The notes: generated by a model from the sequence alone, not told the origin. DNA of 12,859 bases from Deltaproteobacteria bacterium (GCA_020342025.1 CP070840.1:2416100-2428958); one strand, 5' to 3'. Shown: positions 6,804-12,859, numbered from the stretch's first letter. Numbers and translations: made by a program.

Positions 6804-7706
6804 TCAGAGTCTCGTCAGGTATCGTTTTTGCTCAAGGGCCTCACGATATCTGGTATCCTCTTGAAGATCATCCAGGGCCTTGTCGATGGTTTGAACCATG
6901 GATGACTTATCATCAGGTAGCTTTCCGTACACCGGAACGTAATTGGAAATATGATCGCTCAAATATTGAGATGTGACCTGGAGCAATTCAACCAGGCATC
7001 GCTGCTCTCGGAGGATCGTCTCGGCAGATGCCAGTTGGAAAGAACCATTCTGGACGCTGTCCCAAAGAGGAGAATATGGGGTAGGAACGAAGGTGCGAAT
7101 CCGGATGAAGTGAGGGTCCACCTGGTTGAGCACGGCTGCGGTGCCCTCGGCATGCTGTTCCCACTTCTCTTCTCCCCCGATCCCTGCCAAGACATAGAGG
7201 CTAACTTCAAAACCCGCCTCCTTAGCCCTCAGGCATCCTTGCACCATCTGCTCGGGTGTTGCCCCTTTTTTGATCTCCTTGAGGAGCTCAGGATCGCCCG
7301 TCTCTAAACCCACATGCAGCCGTGTGAGTCCTGCCTGGCGAATCAGACGGAGTTCGTCGATGGATTTTTTGCAGAGGGTTCGGGCGCGAGCATAACTTGT
7401 GACCCGCTCTGTGTCGGGAAAGTGCTCGTAAAGATGCCCAAGGATCTTTGCGAGCGTCTCGGGGGTAAGCACGAGGCTGTTGGAATCCCCTATGAAAACG
7501 GTACGGGGCCGGGCCCCGTATATCCTGCGGGCCGTCTCGATATCCTGGAATATTTCATCCAGAGGCCGTTTCTCAAAAGATGTATCCTTGTACATGGAGC
7601 AGAAGGTACACTGGTTCCAAGGGCACCCGCGGGTGACTCTCAGCAAAAGGCTCCCTGCCTCACTGGGGGGACGATAGGGAGGGTGATCATAATCCGCATA
7701 TAACAT
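6804..7706 (-). CDS. Radical SAM protein with CX4CX2C cluster motif
   Basis: 300-residue radical SAM enzyme of unknown substrate. The motif VTRGCPWNQCTFCSMYK places C28, C33 and C36 in a CX4CX2C spacing, one residue longer than the classic CX3CX2C. The GC(S/P)xNxCTFCxMY form is a recognised subfamily pattern rather than an error. Further radical SAM features are FIGDSNSLVL (a barrel strand and loop), LTRLHVGLETGDPELLKEIKKG (a conserved E-G-D strand as in Elp3/HemN-like proteins) and VLAGIGGEE. The C-terminus is helical and carries no extra cysteine cluster, so it is a single-domain protein. AAAGGAG lies 12 bases upstream of the ATG. It is the first gene of a minus-strand pair with the transhydrogenase-like dehydrogenase, behind a near-consensus promoter. 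The pairing does not reveal its function. Confidence 0.85.
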   Translation of the reverse strand: MLYADYDHPPYRPPSEAGSLLLRVTRGCPWNQCTFCSMYKDTSFEKRPLDEIFQDIETARRIYGARPRTVFIGDSNSLVLTPETLAKILGHLYEHFPDTERVTSYARARTLCKKSIDELRLIRQAGLTRLHVGLETGDPELLKEIKKGATPEQMVQGCLRAKEAGFEVSLYVLAGIGGEEKWEQHAEGTAAVLNQVDPHFIRIRTFVPTPYSPLWDSVQNGSFQLASAETILREQRCLVELLQVTSQYLSDHISNYVPVYGKLPDDKSSMVQTIDKALDDLQEDTRYREALEQKRYLTRL

Positions 7707-7732
7707 CTTCCTGATGAGCTCCTTTCTTCGTC

Positions 7733-7748
7733 TCTTGGGTAGCCAAGA
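7733..7748. repeat. Small hairpin at the predicted transcription start of the radical SAM unit
   Basis: TCTTGG (7733-7738) and CCAAGA (7743-7748) are perfect inverted repeats around GTAG. On the minus strand they lie directly after the -10 box, spanning the expected start near 7741. They could be an operator half-site pair or a 5'-end hairpin. Confidence 0.45.
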
Positions 7749-7776
7749 ATATAGGGCTTTAGCCCTTGAGTGTCAA
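7748..7776 (-). promoter_or_regulatory. Near-consensus minus-strand promoter with palindrome in the spacer
   Basis: Read on the minus strand, TTGACA (7776-7771) and TATATT (7753-7748) are separated by exactly 17 bases and match consensus 6/6 and 5/6. The spacer holds most of the perfect palindrome AGGGCT-AA-AGCCCT (7766-7753). A palindrome between the boxes is where a repressor or a promoter-distorting activator would bind. This promoter should drive the radical SAM and dehydrogenase genes with a leader of about 35 bases. Confidence 0.65.
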
Positions 7777-7779
7777 ATT

Positions 7780-7835
7780 TGCCCGTCTGCACCGTTTTTC
7801 ATGTTAATTCCAATGAAAATCACGGCAGACGGGCA
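7780..7835. repeat. Long imperfect inverted repeat in divergent intergenic region
   Basis: TGCCCGTCTG (7780-7789) pairs perfectly with CAGACGGGCA (7826-7835). After a 2-base bulge the pairing continues between CCGTTTTTCAT (7792-7802) and ATGAAAATCACGG (7813-7825), leaving a 10-base loop (7803-7812). The total stem is about 21 pairs. No T-run follows on either strand. It lies 4 bases upstream of the minus-strand -35 box. It could be an operator, a small mobile-element remnant or a structured transcript. Confidence 0.6.
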
Positions 7836-8220
7836 GAAGAACAAAGGCCTTTCTCAGGCGTAAGATTCTACCATAAGTTGCTTGACTTAGTAGTAAGCTA
7901 TCAGACCCCTCTGTCTAGTGATGAATCAAGATCTGGCGCGCCATTCCGCCCCAATTTCAATCAGACGAGAAAACCATCGGCCTCTCTTTTGTATGCCAGT
8001 TTATGTTCAGCCTTCCCACCCATCATGCGGAATTCTGATCGCTTCACTATGACATATAGTACTCAGGTATTAGTCAAACTGTCACGAAGGATGGGGCAAA
8101 ATCAGAACTTCTACCGATTGTTTTTTCTGCCAAATTCCTTTTAACTATTTGTACTTGGAACAGAAAAGAGACCTTCTCCAACAGTCTGGTTCTCACAGCA
8201 TCCTTTTAAAGGAAAAAGAG
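7836..8220. other. Intergenic region without recognisable gene
   Basis: This stretch lies between the divergent radical SAM and pseudopilin genes. A plus-strand open frame from about 7770 to 8144 has no ribosome binding site and unconvincing composition, so I do not call it. TATAGT at 8055-8060 has no good -35 partner. I cannot name a promoter for the pseudopilin gene. It may contain decayed sequence, but I recognise no family in it. Confidence 0.4.
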
Positions 8221-9039
8221 ATGGGTTATTTTAGTTCGCTATCGAGCTTAACACGAGTGAGGGAAAATGAAAAAGGATTTACCGTGACGGAGTTGGTCGT
8301 CGTGGTATTGATTCTCATCGTTCTCTCCGCCATTGCCATGTATGTTCATCAACGGTTTCTTGCGCACGCGAAAGAGAAGGTATGTCAGACGAATTTGAGG
8401 GCCCTGCAAGCAGCCGTTGAACTGTACGTCGCAGAAAATGAGGCTCTGCCTGGAAATCTGACCCATTTAAAGCGAGAACATGTTGAAAAAGGGTATGCAA
8501 AGGCCATGGAAAATAAAGGCTGGCTTACGAAGGCGTATACCTTTCTCATTAAATTGGAGGCATCAGACCACGCCTACGCTGAATTTCTAACCCATGAAAA
8601 TCTAAAAGAATACGGCGTAACAGAAAAGATTTTTCACTGCCCTGCTGATCACAATGGGGGTGCCTCCTACGGAATCAATAGCGATATGGAAGGCGAAAGT
8701 TGGGCTGATGTGGGTGATAGTGTGGTTCTCATTGGGGATTGTGACAGCCACACCTTCAGTTCTACAGAGCAATTGAAACTGAGACACAAAAATAGGGCTA
8801 TTGGGATAAATAAGAGTGGAGAAATCGTGGAACTCGATAGCGATATGACAGCGGCCATAGAGAAGCGTAAAGAAAGAGAAGGGGCGGATGAGGGGCCGTA
8901 TAAAGAGGATAAACTTTGGAAACAGGACGATGATAAGTCTTGGAAAGATGACAACTATACAAATAGGGGACAAGGCTATTTCAAGAATGAGAGACCTGAC
9001 GATGATGACAATGGCGTGATAAAAGAGAAAGACAAATGA
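8221..9039 (+). CDS. Prepilin-type (pseudopilin-like) protein with long charged tail
   Basis: 272-residue protein with a class III prepilin signal: a short leader ending ENEKG, cleavage after Gly19, then FTVTELVVVVLILIVLSAIA with Glu at mature position 5 and a ~20-residue hydrophobic helix (20-42). The ATG at 8221 is preferred over the in-frame 8149 because AAAGGA lies 7-8 bases upstream and the leader then has normal length. The middle has FHCPADHNGGASYGIN (Cys140) and LRHKNRAIGINKSGEIVEL, which recalls the H-X9-DG motif of pilin-like secretion proteins, but as H189-X9-S199-G200. The last ~55 residues are rich in Asp, Lys, Glu and Trp (for example KQDDDKSWKDDN), an unusual hydrophilic tail. 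It would be processed by PilD and exposed outside the inner membrane. No other pilus or secretion genes are nearby, so it is an orphan; partner machinery unknown. Confidence 0.8.
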   Translation: MGYFSSLSSLTRVRENEKGFTVTELVVVVLILIVLSAIAMYVHQRFLAHAKEKVCQTNLRALQAAVELYVAENEALPGNLTHLKREHVEKGYAKAMENKGWLTKAYTFLIKLEASDHAYAEFLTHENLKEYGVTEKIFHCPADHNGGASYGINSDMEGESWADVGDSVVLIGDCDSHTFSSTEQLKLRHKNRAIGINKSGEIVELDSDMTAAIEKRKEREGADEGPYKEDKLWKQDDDKSWKDDNYTNRGQGYFKNERPDDDDNGVIKEKDK

Positions 9040-9174
9040 AAGATCGCTTATTATAAATGGTTTGCTTTTTAATCCCACTTCGTGGTATGTCTTGATTTAT
9101 GCCCTGTTATGTGATTGGAGGGGTTTTTTCGATAAAAAGGTCCTGCAATGGGGGGTAGGCCGAGGAGGAAACAG

Positions 9175-9714
9175 ATGAAATATCTATTCGTATGCATTAT
9201 ACTTTTGCTTGGGTTGGGCTCACTGTTTACAGCGTGCGGCCTCCTGGCGGATGAGAATGAAGCTGCGTTGAAAAACGTGGATGCCATACAGGCCATGGAA
9301 ATCGCCAACCAGTGGAAGTGGTCCAAGAAAGAGATCAAGAGCCACGTTACCACACGGGATGTGGTATTTGAGTTTCCTAAAGGAAGGGTTAAAAAGATCC
9401 CCCTTCCAGAGGAGAAAATGCTGGTGGCTGTGGCGCCCTATGTAAACCGAACGCATCGGTGAACAATCCACTATATGTCCTCCTGTCAGGGGGAATTGGC
9501 CGAGAAAACGTTTTATGTAAAAGCGACAGACAAGGATGGGAATGTCTTGTTCAGTGATAACATAGCCACTTTACGGAATGGTTTTTTCGAACTATGGCTG
9601 CCCAGGCAGCGTAGTGTGGAGCTGACCATCAAGGGAATGGGTCGACAGGTCACCGGTAAGATTGGGACCTTCGATAACAGCAAGACCTGTATAACCACGT
9701 TTCAATTGAGATAA
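9175..9714 (+). CDS. cueP: CueP-family periplasmic lipoprotein, probable selenoprotein (in-frame TGA at 9460-9462)
   Basis: 179 residues if TGA at codon 96 is read as selenocysteine. GGAGG precedes the ATG at 9175. MKYLFVCIILLLGLGSLFTAC is a signal peptide with probable lipobox cysteine Cys21. The body follows CueP: AMEIANQWKWSKKEI, FEFPKGRVKKIPLPEEKM, AVAPYVNRTHR, then the TGA, then TIHYMSSCQGELAEKTFYV, DKDGNVLFS, NGFFELWLPR and a C-terminal TCITTFQLR. CueP carries three conserved cysteines; here they map to TGA96, Cys104 and Cys172, with the same spacing (first to second = 8 residues) as I recall for Salmonella CueP. The reading frame is unchanged across the TGA and no later stop occurs before TAA. 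Known: CueP binds copper in the periplasm and contributes to metal and redox defence. Inference: selenium replaces the first ligand/redox sulfur. Alternative: nonsense mutation splitting the gene. Family call strong; recoding likely. Confidence 0.8.
9460..9498 (+). promoter_or_regulatory. Candidate bacterial SECIS element in the CueP-like gene
   Basis: After the UGA (9460-9462) the upper stem TCCTCC (9478-9483) pairs with GGGGGA (9489-9494), six pairs including one T.G, around the loop TGTCA (9484-9488). The stem starts 16 bases, and the loop 22 bases, after the UGA. The loop has G as its second base, followed by U. CAAT (9464-9467) can pair with ATTG (9495-9498) as a lower stem with a bulge. 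This matches the known bacterial SECIS rules: apical loop about 16-37 bases downstream and a G within its first two bases. It would recruit SelB with Sec-tRNA. Confidence 0.7.
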
Positions 9715-10083
9715 AAGAGCGTTAAGAGAAGTCAAAAACAAGCGAAGGGTGCGTGGCGCCTTGAGCTGCAGATAGCGTTCAAGGGGATAAAGGTCCTTTC
9801 CAGCGCAGTAAATTAACAAAGCGCCGCGCCAGGTCCCTTTCCTTCCTTCCAATTTCTTGACATAGACCCACCTCTCTCCTATACTGCCTCGATTCAAAGG
9901 ATTTGTGGCTTTGATTGTCTCTTATCCGCTTACTTTCCCCCTCACCCCGACCCCATACGACTCGACCGGGCTTTTCGACCTGATCGCTGCAGCCTTGATT
10001 TTACAGCCAAAAGGCTTGCCGACAGGTCTCGTCGCGGGCCGCCAGGGACGAGGGGGCTCCAATGAATTCAGAAGGAGGGCTTG
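9715..10083 (+). promoter_or_regulatory. Intergenic region with consensus promoter (9857-9885) and structured leader
   Basis: TTGACA (9857-9862) and TATACT (9880-9885), 17 bases apart, match consensus 6/6 and 5/6. The start would be near 9892, giving a leader of about 190 bases before the aminotransferase ATG. In that leader CTCGTC (10028-10033) pairs with GACGAG (10047-10052), ending about 18 bases before the GAAGGAGG ribosome binding site. I recognise no known riboswitch class in the leader. The part before the promoter (9715-9856) shows no gene and no clear terminator for the CueP-like gene. Confidence 0.65.
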
Positions 10084-11271
10084 ATGAGTTTTAATGCGAA
10101 TGATTTCAGAGATATTGATCCTGGTACGCGGGTGCTCATGGGGCCAGGGCCGAGCGATGTGCCCGCGCGCGTGCTGCAGGCCATGGCTGCCCCGTGCATT
10201 GGTCACCTTGATCCCTATTTCTTGTCCATCATGGATGAGACCCAGCGGCTTCTCAGATTTCTCTTCCAGACGGAAAACGCCCTGACCATACCTGTGTCGG
10301 GCACAGGCAGTTCTGGAATGGAGACCTGTTTTGTCAACCTGGTGGAACCAGGTGACGAGGTGGTGGTTTGTGTAAACGGTGTGTTCGGTACGCGAATGTC
10401 AGACATTGTAAACCGCATCGGTGGTCACCTGAATCGCATAGATGGCCAATGGGGAAGGGCCATCGATCCTGACGCGGTGGAGAAGGCGGTAAAGGGAAAA
10501 AGACCCAAGGTCCTTGCCGTGGTTCATGCAGAGACCTCCACAGGTGTCTGCCAGCCTCTGGAAGATTTGGCGAGGATCGCTCATGAGGCTGGGGCGCTTT
10601 TTCTTGTGGACATGGTGACCTCGTTGGGCGGCATGGAAGTCTCACTAGACAAGACGGGCGTGGATGCCGCCTATAGCGGGACCCAGAAGTGCATCTCCTG
10701 TCCACCCGGGCTCTCCCCCATCTCTTTCAGCCCAAAGGCCATGGAGGTCCTGGAGAAGAGAAAGACCCCTGTGGTGAGTTGGTACTTGGACATGACCATG
10801 GTGCAGAGCTACTGGGGAGCTGAGCGAAAGTACCATCACACGGCCCCCATTAACATGATCTATGGGCTTCGTGAGGCATTACGCATCATTGCTGAGGAGG
10901 GCTTGGAGGCGCGTTTTGCTCGCCACCAAAAGAACCACAGGGCACTGGTCGCAGGGGTGGAGGCGATGGGCCTATCCATGCTGGTTCCAGAGAAGGAGCG
11001 GCTGCCCATGTTAAATGCCGTCCGGATCCCAGACGGGGCAGATGACCTAAAAGTCCGCAAGGCCCTGCTGAGCCAGTTCGGCATAGAGATCGGAGGAGGC
11101 CTGGGGGACTTTGCAGGGAAGATATGGCGGGTAGGGCTCATGGGCCACGCATCCCGCCCAGGGAATGTGGTTCTCTTTCTCTCTGCCCTTGAAACCGTGC
11201 TGAAGGGGCAGGGTGTGAAAGTCAATCCAGGAGCACTCGAGGCGGCATCCGGAGTTTATGCCGAAGATTAG
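10084..11271 (+). CDS. Class V aminotransferase, alanine-glyoxylate / serine-pyruvate type
   Basis: 395-residue PLP enzyme of the AGXT/SPT family, close in length to human AGXT. The ATG at 10084 follows GAAGGAGG by 5 bases; a TTG directly before it is not needed. Motifs: [17 protein letters not shown] (18-34) at the N-terminus, [10 protein letters not shown] (72-81) for the PLP phosphate loop, HAETSTGV (148-155), VDMVTSLGG (175-183) with Asp176 facing the pyridine nitrogen, and [13 protein letters not shown] (197-209) with Schiff-base Lys202. Near the end [15 protein letters not shown] includes R349 and R358; one of these should bind the substrate carboxylate. Such enzymes convert glyoxylate plus alanine (or serine) to glycine plus pyruvate (or hydroxypyruvate). 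It is cytoplasmic. The GlcD-family gene begins 38 bases downstream, suggesting one operon in which the oxidase makes a 2-oxoacid such as glyoxylate and this enzyme aminates it. Exact amino donor is not readable from sequence. Confidence 0.88.
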   Translation: MSFNANDFRDIDPGTRVLMGPGPSDVPARVLQAMAAPCIGHLDPYFLSIMDETQRLLRFLFQTENALTIPVSGTGSSGMETCFVNLVEPGDEVVVCVNGVFGTRMSDIVNRIGGHLNRIDGQWGRAIDPDAVEKAVKGKRPKVLAVVHAETSTGVCQPLEDLARIAHEAGALFLVDMVTSLGGMEVSLDKTGVDAAYSGTQKCISCPPGLSPISFSPKAMEVLEKRKTPVVSWYLDMTMVQSYWGAERKYHHTAPINMIYGLREALRIIAEEGLEARFARHQKNHRALVAGVEAMGLSMLVPEKERLPMLNAVRIPDGADDLKVRKALLSQFGIEIGGGLGDFAGKIWRVGLMGHASRPGNVVLFLSALETVLKGQGVKVNPGALEAASGVYAED

Positions 11272-11309
11272 CCTGATACCAAATACCCCAATGACCCACA
11301 CAGGGACTC

Positions 11310-12686
11310 ATGAATAGAGAGACACTTATTGCTAGACTAAAGGATATTGTCGGGGAAGAAAATGTTCTTTTCTCCGAGATGGACCTCACCCTTTACGGAT
11401 ACGATGCATCCATGGAGAAGGGACGCCCCGATGCGGTGGTCTTGCCCTGTTCAACGGAAGAGGTTTCTCAGATTATGGGCTTGGCCCATGAGGACAGGAT
11501 CCCGGTCGTCGGCCGGGGATCAGGGACCAATTTGAGCGGTGGAACCATTCCCACCAGAGGGGGTATCGTGGTTCACTTTTCCAGGATGAACCAGATTCTG
11601 GAGATTGACATTCCCAATCGTACCGTCACCGTGGAACCGGGTGTCATTACCCTCGACCTGCAGAACCGCCTCCTTGGTGAAGGGTTTGTCTATGTGCCAG
11701 ATCCCGCGAGTCAGAAGGTCTCCACCCTGGGAGGCAATCTAGGGGAAAATTCCGGGGGACCCCACTGCCTGAAATACGGGGTTACAACCAACCACGTACT
11801 GGGAGCAGAACTGGTACTCTACGACGGCACTGTGGTCTGGACCGGTGGCAAGTCTCAAGATAATCCGGGGTATGATCTCACGGGCCTCCTGGTAGGCAGT
11901 GAAGGCACTTTGGGTCTTGTTACAAAAATGATTCTAAAGATCATCCGTGCACCAGAGAAGATCAAGACCATGCTGGCCATCTTTGATGCCATCGATGATG
12001 CCAGTAACACCGTGTCTGCCATTATCGCAGAGGGCATCTTGCCGGCCACTCTGGAGATGATGGACAATGTGGTCATGCAGGCTGTGGAGGCCTCTGTCCA
12101 GGCCGGGTATCCGCTGGATGCGGCGGCCGTGCTGATTATTGAGCTGGATGGCATGGAAGACGGCATGGAGCGGCAGGGGGAAAAGATTCTGGAGATCTGC
12201 AAAAGACACAATGTCAGGGATGTCCAGCTTGCTAAGGATGATGCCGAGAGGGCGAAGCTTTGGGCCGGGAGAAAGGGCGCCTTTGGGGCGATCACCCGCC
12301 TAAAGCCCAGCTACATGGTCGGCGATGGCACGGTCCCAAGAACAAAACTCCCTGAAGTGCTGAGCAAAGTCCTGGAGACGGGAAAGAAGTACGACCTGCT
12401 TATAGGTAACGTTTTTCACGCCGGAGATGGCAATTTGCACCCTTTGATCCTCTTTGATGAAAGGGATGAGGAAGAGCGTGACAAGGCGAGGAAGGCGGCT
12501 GTCGAGATCCTGAAAATCTGTGCTGATGCGGGGGGTACCATCAGTGGAGAACATGGGATCGGCCTGGAGAAGAAGAAAGAGATGTTTTATATCTTTTCCG
12601 AGAGTGACCTTGAGTCCATGCGGCAGGTGAAACGGGCATTTGATCCAGAGGATATTCTGAACCCAGGGAAGGTGATCCCTGCCTAG
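11310..12686 (+). CDS. GlcD-family FAD-linked oxidase (glycolate / D-2-hydroxyacid dehydrogenase)
   Basis: 458-residue VAO/PCMH-type flavoprotein of full length. The N-terminal FAD domain has PVVGRGSGTNLSGGTIPTRG (65-84), VEPGV (108-112) and DPASQKVSTLGGNLGENSGG (131-150); YDLTGLLVGSEGTLG (188-202) completes the FAD-binding half. The C-terminal domain carries GNVFHAGDGNLHP (366-378, with H370 and H377) and SGEHGIGLEK (412-421), the metal/substrate-site motifs shared by GlcD, D-lactate and D-2-hydroxyglutarate dehydrogenases. It ends FDPEDILNPGKV, as is typical. No membrane segment or fused iron-sulfur domain is present, so it needs a partner; no glcE or glcF follows within the remaining 170 bases, but a GlcF/HdrD-like protein is encoded at 391-1578. 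Only a weak AGGG precedes the ATG at 11310, suggesting coupling to the aminotransferase 38 bases upstream. Glycolate, D-lactate and D-2-hydroxyglutarate are all plausible substrates. Confidence 0.88.
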   Translation: MNRETLIARLKDIVGEENVLFSEMDLTLYGYDASMEKGRPDAVVLPCSTEEVSQIMGLAHEDRIPVVGRGSGTNLSGGTIPTRGGIVVHFSRMNQILEIDIPNRTVTVEPGVITLDLQNRLLGEGFVYVPDPASQKVSTLGGNLGENSGGPHCLKYGVTTNHVLGAELVLYDGTVVWTGGKSQDNPGYDLTGLLVGSEGTLGLVTKMILKIIRAPEKIKTMLAIFDAIDDASNTVSAIIAEGILPATLEMMDNVVMQAVEASVQAGYPLDAAAVLIIELDGMEDGMERQGEKILEICKRHNVRDVQLAKDDAERAKLWAGRKGAFGAITRLKPSYMVGDGTVPRTKLPEVLSKVLETGKKYDLLIGNVFHAGDGNLHPLILFDERDEEERDKARKAAVEILKICADAGGTISGEHGIGLEKKKEMFYIFSESDLESMRQVKRAFDPEDILNPGKVIPA

Positions 12687-12691
12687 GACGA

Positions 12692-12790
12692 AAATTTTAG
12701 ACAGGATTATTAATCACGAAAGCACGAAAAAGAGGAAACACGAAAAAATTTTCAGACAGGATTTACAGGATGTCCAGGATGGGATGCAAG
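12692..12790. repeat. Cluster of short direct repeats (CACGAAA and ACAGGAT units)
   Basis: CACGAAA occurs three times (12715-12721, 12723-12729, 12739-12745). TTTTAGACAGGATT (from 12695) recurs as TTTTCAGACAGGATTT (from 12749). ACAGGATTT, ACAGGATGT and CCAGGATGG (12756-12782) form three tandem 9-base units. Such CACGAAA/ACAGGATTTACAGG strings are, as I recall, common dispersed intergenic repeats in Desulfobacterota and related genomes. The mechanism of spread is not visible here. Confidence 0.6.
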
Positions 12791-12818
12791 GATCGTTGAA
12801 AACTCCGTTACGCGGGGA

Positions 12819-12839
12819 TCCCAAGGCGACGCCTTGGGA
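12819..12839. terminator. Perfect 9-base-pair hairpin after the GlcD-family gene
   Basis: TCCCAAGGC (12819-12827) pairs with GCCTTGGGA (12831-12839) around the loop GAC. It lies about 130 bases past the stop codon, beyond the repeat cluster, and no T-run follows. It may be a transcript-end hairpin or part of a dispersed repeat; the window ends 20 bases later. Confidence 0.4.
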
Positions 12840-12859
12840 ATAATGGGAAACCCTGGAGC

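Noticed and set aside
7770..8144. 124-codon open frame in the divergent intergenic region
   Set aside because: No ribosome binding site, no recognisable motif, and it begins inside the minus-strand promoter and the long inverted repeat.
7840..8148. Decayed transposase fragment on the minus strand
   Set aside because: Some translated stretches looked vaguely transposase-like, but I could not identify a catalytic motif, terminal repeats or target duplication.
8149..8220. Upstream ATG start for the pseudopilin
   Set aside because: It would give an overlong leader before the cleavage site and has no ribosome binding site; 8221 has AAAGGA.
9175..9714. Two separate small genes (9175-9462 and 9475-9714)
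   Set aside because: Both lie in one frame, together make a complete CueP-like protein of normal length, and the second part has no ribosome binding site or signal peptide of its own. A simple nonsense pseudogene remains possible, but the SECIS-like hairpin and the position of the TGA at a conserved Cys argue against it.
9890..10083. Glycine or other known riboswitch upstream of the aminotransferase
   Set aside because: I looked for conserved cores of known classes and found none; only a simple hairpin is supported.
12692..12790. CRISPR array
   Set aside because: The repeat units are 7-9 bases with no regular spacers of 25-40 bases, and no cas genes are present.

Overview
The window (12,859 bases, moderate GC by eye) looks like a chromosomal segment of a strictly anaerobic bacterium, most likely a Desulfobacterota (deltaproteobacterial) sulfate reducer or syntroph. 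This is inferred from the mix of genes: a GcvH-like lipoyl carrier beside an HdrD/GlcF-type CCG iron-sulfur protein and a lipoate ligase, a GlcD-type flavoprotein, a transhydrogenase-type iron alcohol dehydrogenase, a CX4CX2C radical SAM protein, and an apparent selenoprotein. No rRNA, tRNA, CRISPR array, integrase or intact insertion sequence is visible.

Layout. (1) 1-2714, plus strand: lipoyl carrier (5' end cut by the window), two-cluster/two-CCG iron-sulfur protein and bidomain lipoate-protein ligase, probably one transcription unit. (2) 2727-3621: a self-contained unit with a good sigma70-like promoter, an AT-rich hairpin, a SYLF-domain lipoprotein and a GC-rich hairpin. (3) 3805-5441: promoter and an enlarged ketoacyl synthase III-like protein, convergent with (4). 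(4) 7776-5459, minus strand: a two-gene unit of a radical SAM protein and a hydroxyacid-oxoacid transhydrogenase-like iron alcohol dehydrogenase, behind a strong promoter whose spacer holds a palindrome; a long imperfect inverted repeat lies just upstream. (5) 8221-9714, plus strand: a type IV/II pseudopilin-like protein with a charged tail, then a CueP-family lipoprotein. (6) 9857-12686, plus strand: a near-consensus promoter, a roughly 190-base leader, an alanine-glyoxylate/serine-pyruvate class aminotransferase and a GlcD-family FAD oxidase. (7) 12692-12859: short dispersed-type repeats and a hairpin.

The most notable feature is the CueP-like gene at 9175-9714. Its reading frame is interrupted by one TGA (9460-9462) exactly where CueP proteins carry the first of their three conserved cysteines. 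The frame continues without further stops through the rest of the family signature. A hairpin with a GU-containing 5-base loop starts 16 bases downstream of the TGA, which fits the spacing and shape of a bacterial SECIS element. I read this as a selenocysteine-containing copper/thiol-redox lipoprotein rather than two genes or a pseudogene.

Metabolic reading (inference). The aminotransferase, GlcD protein, CCG iron-sulfur protein and lipoyl carrier all fit 2-hydroxyacid/2-oxoacid and glycolate-glyoxylate-glycine chemistry. The transhydrogenase-like enzyme would produce D-2-hydroxyglutarate, a possible substrate class for the GlcD-family flavoprotein. The lipoyl carrier, CCG protein and lipoate ligase together resemble the gene company of lipoate-binding-protein electron-transfer systems more than a glycine cleavage operon, since no gcvT or gcvP is visible.
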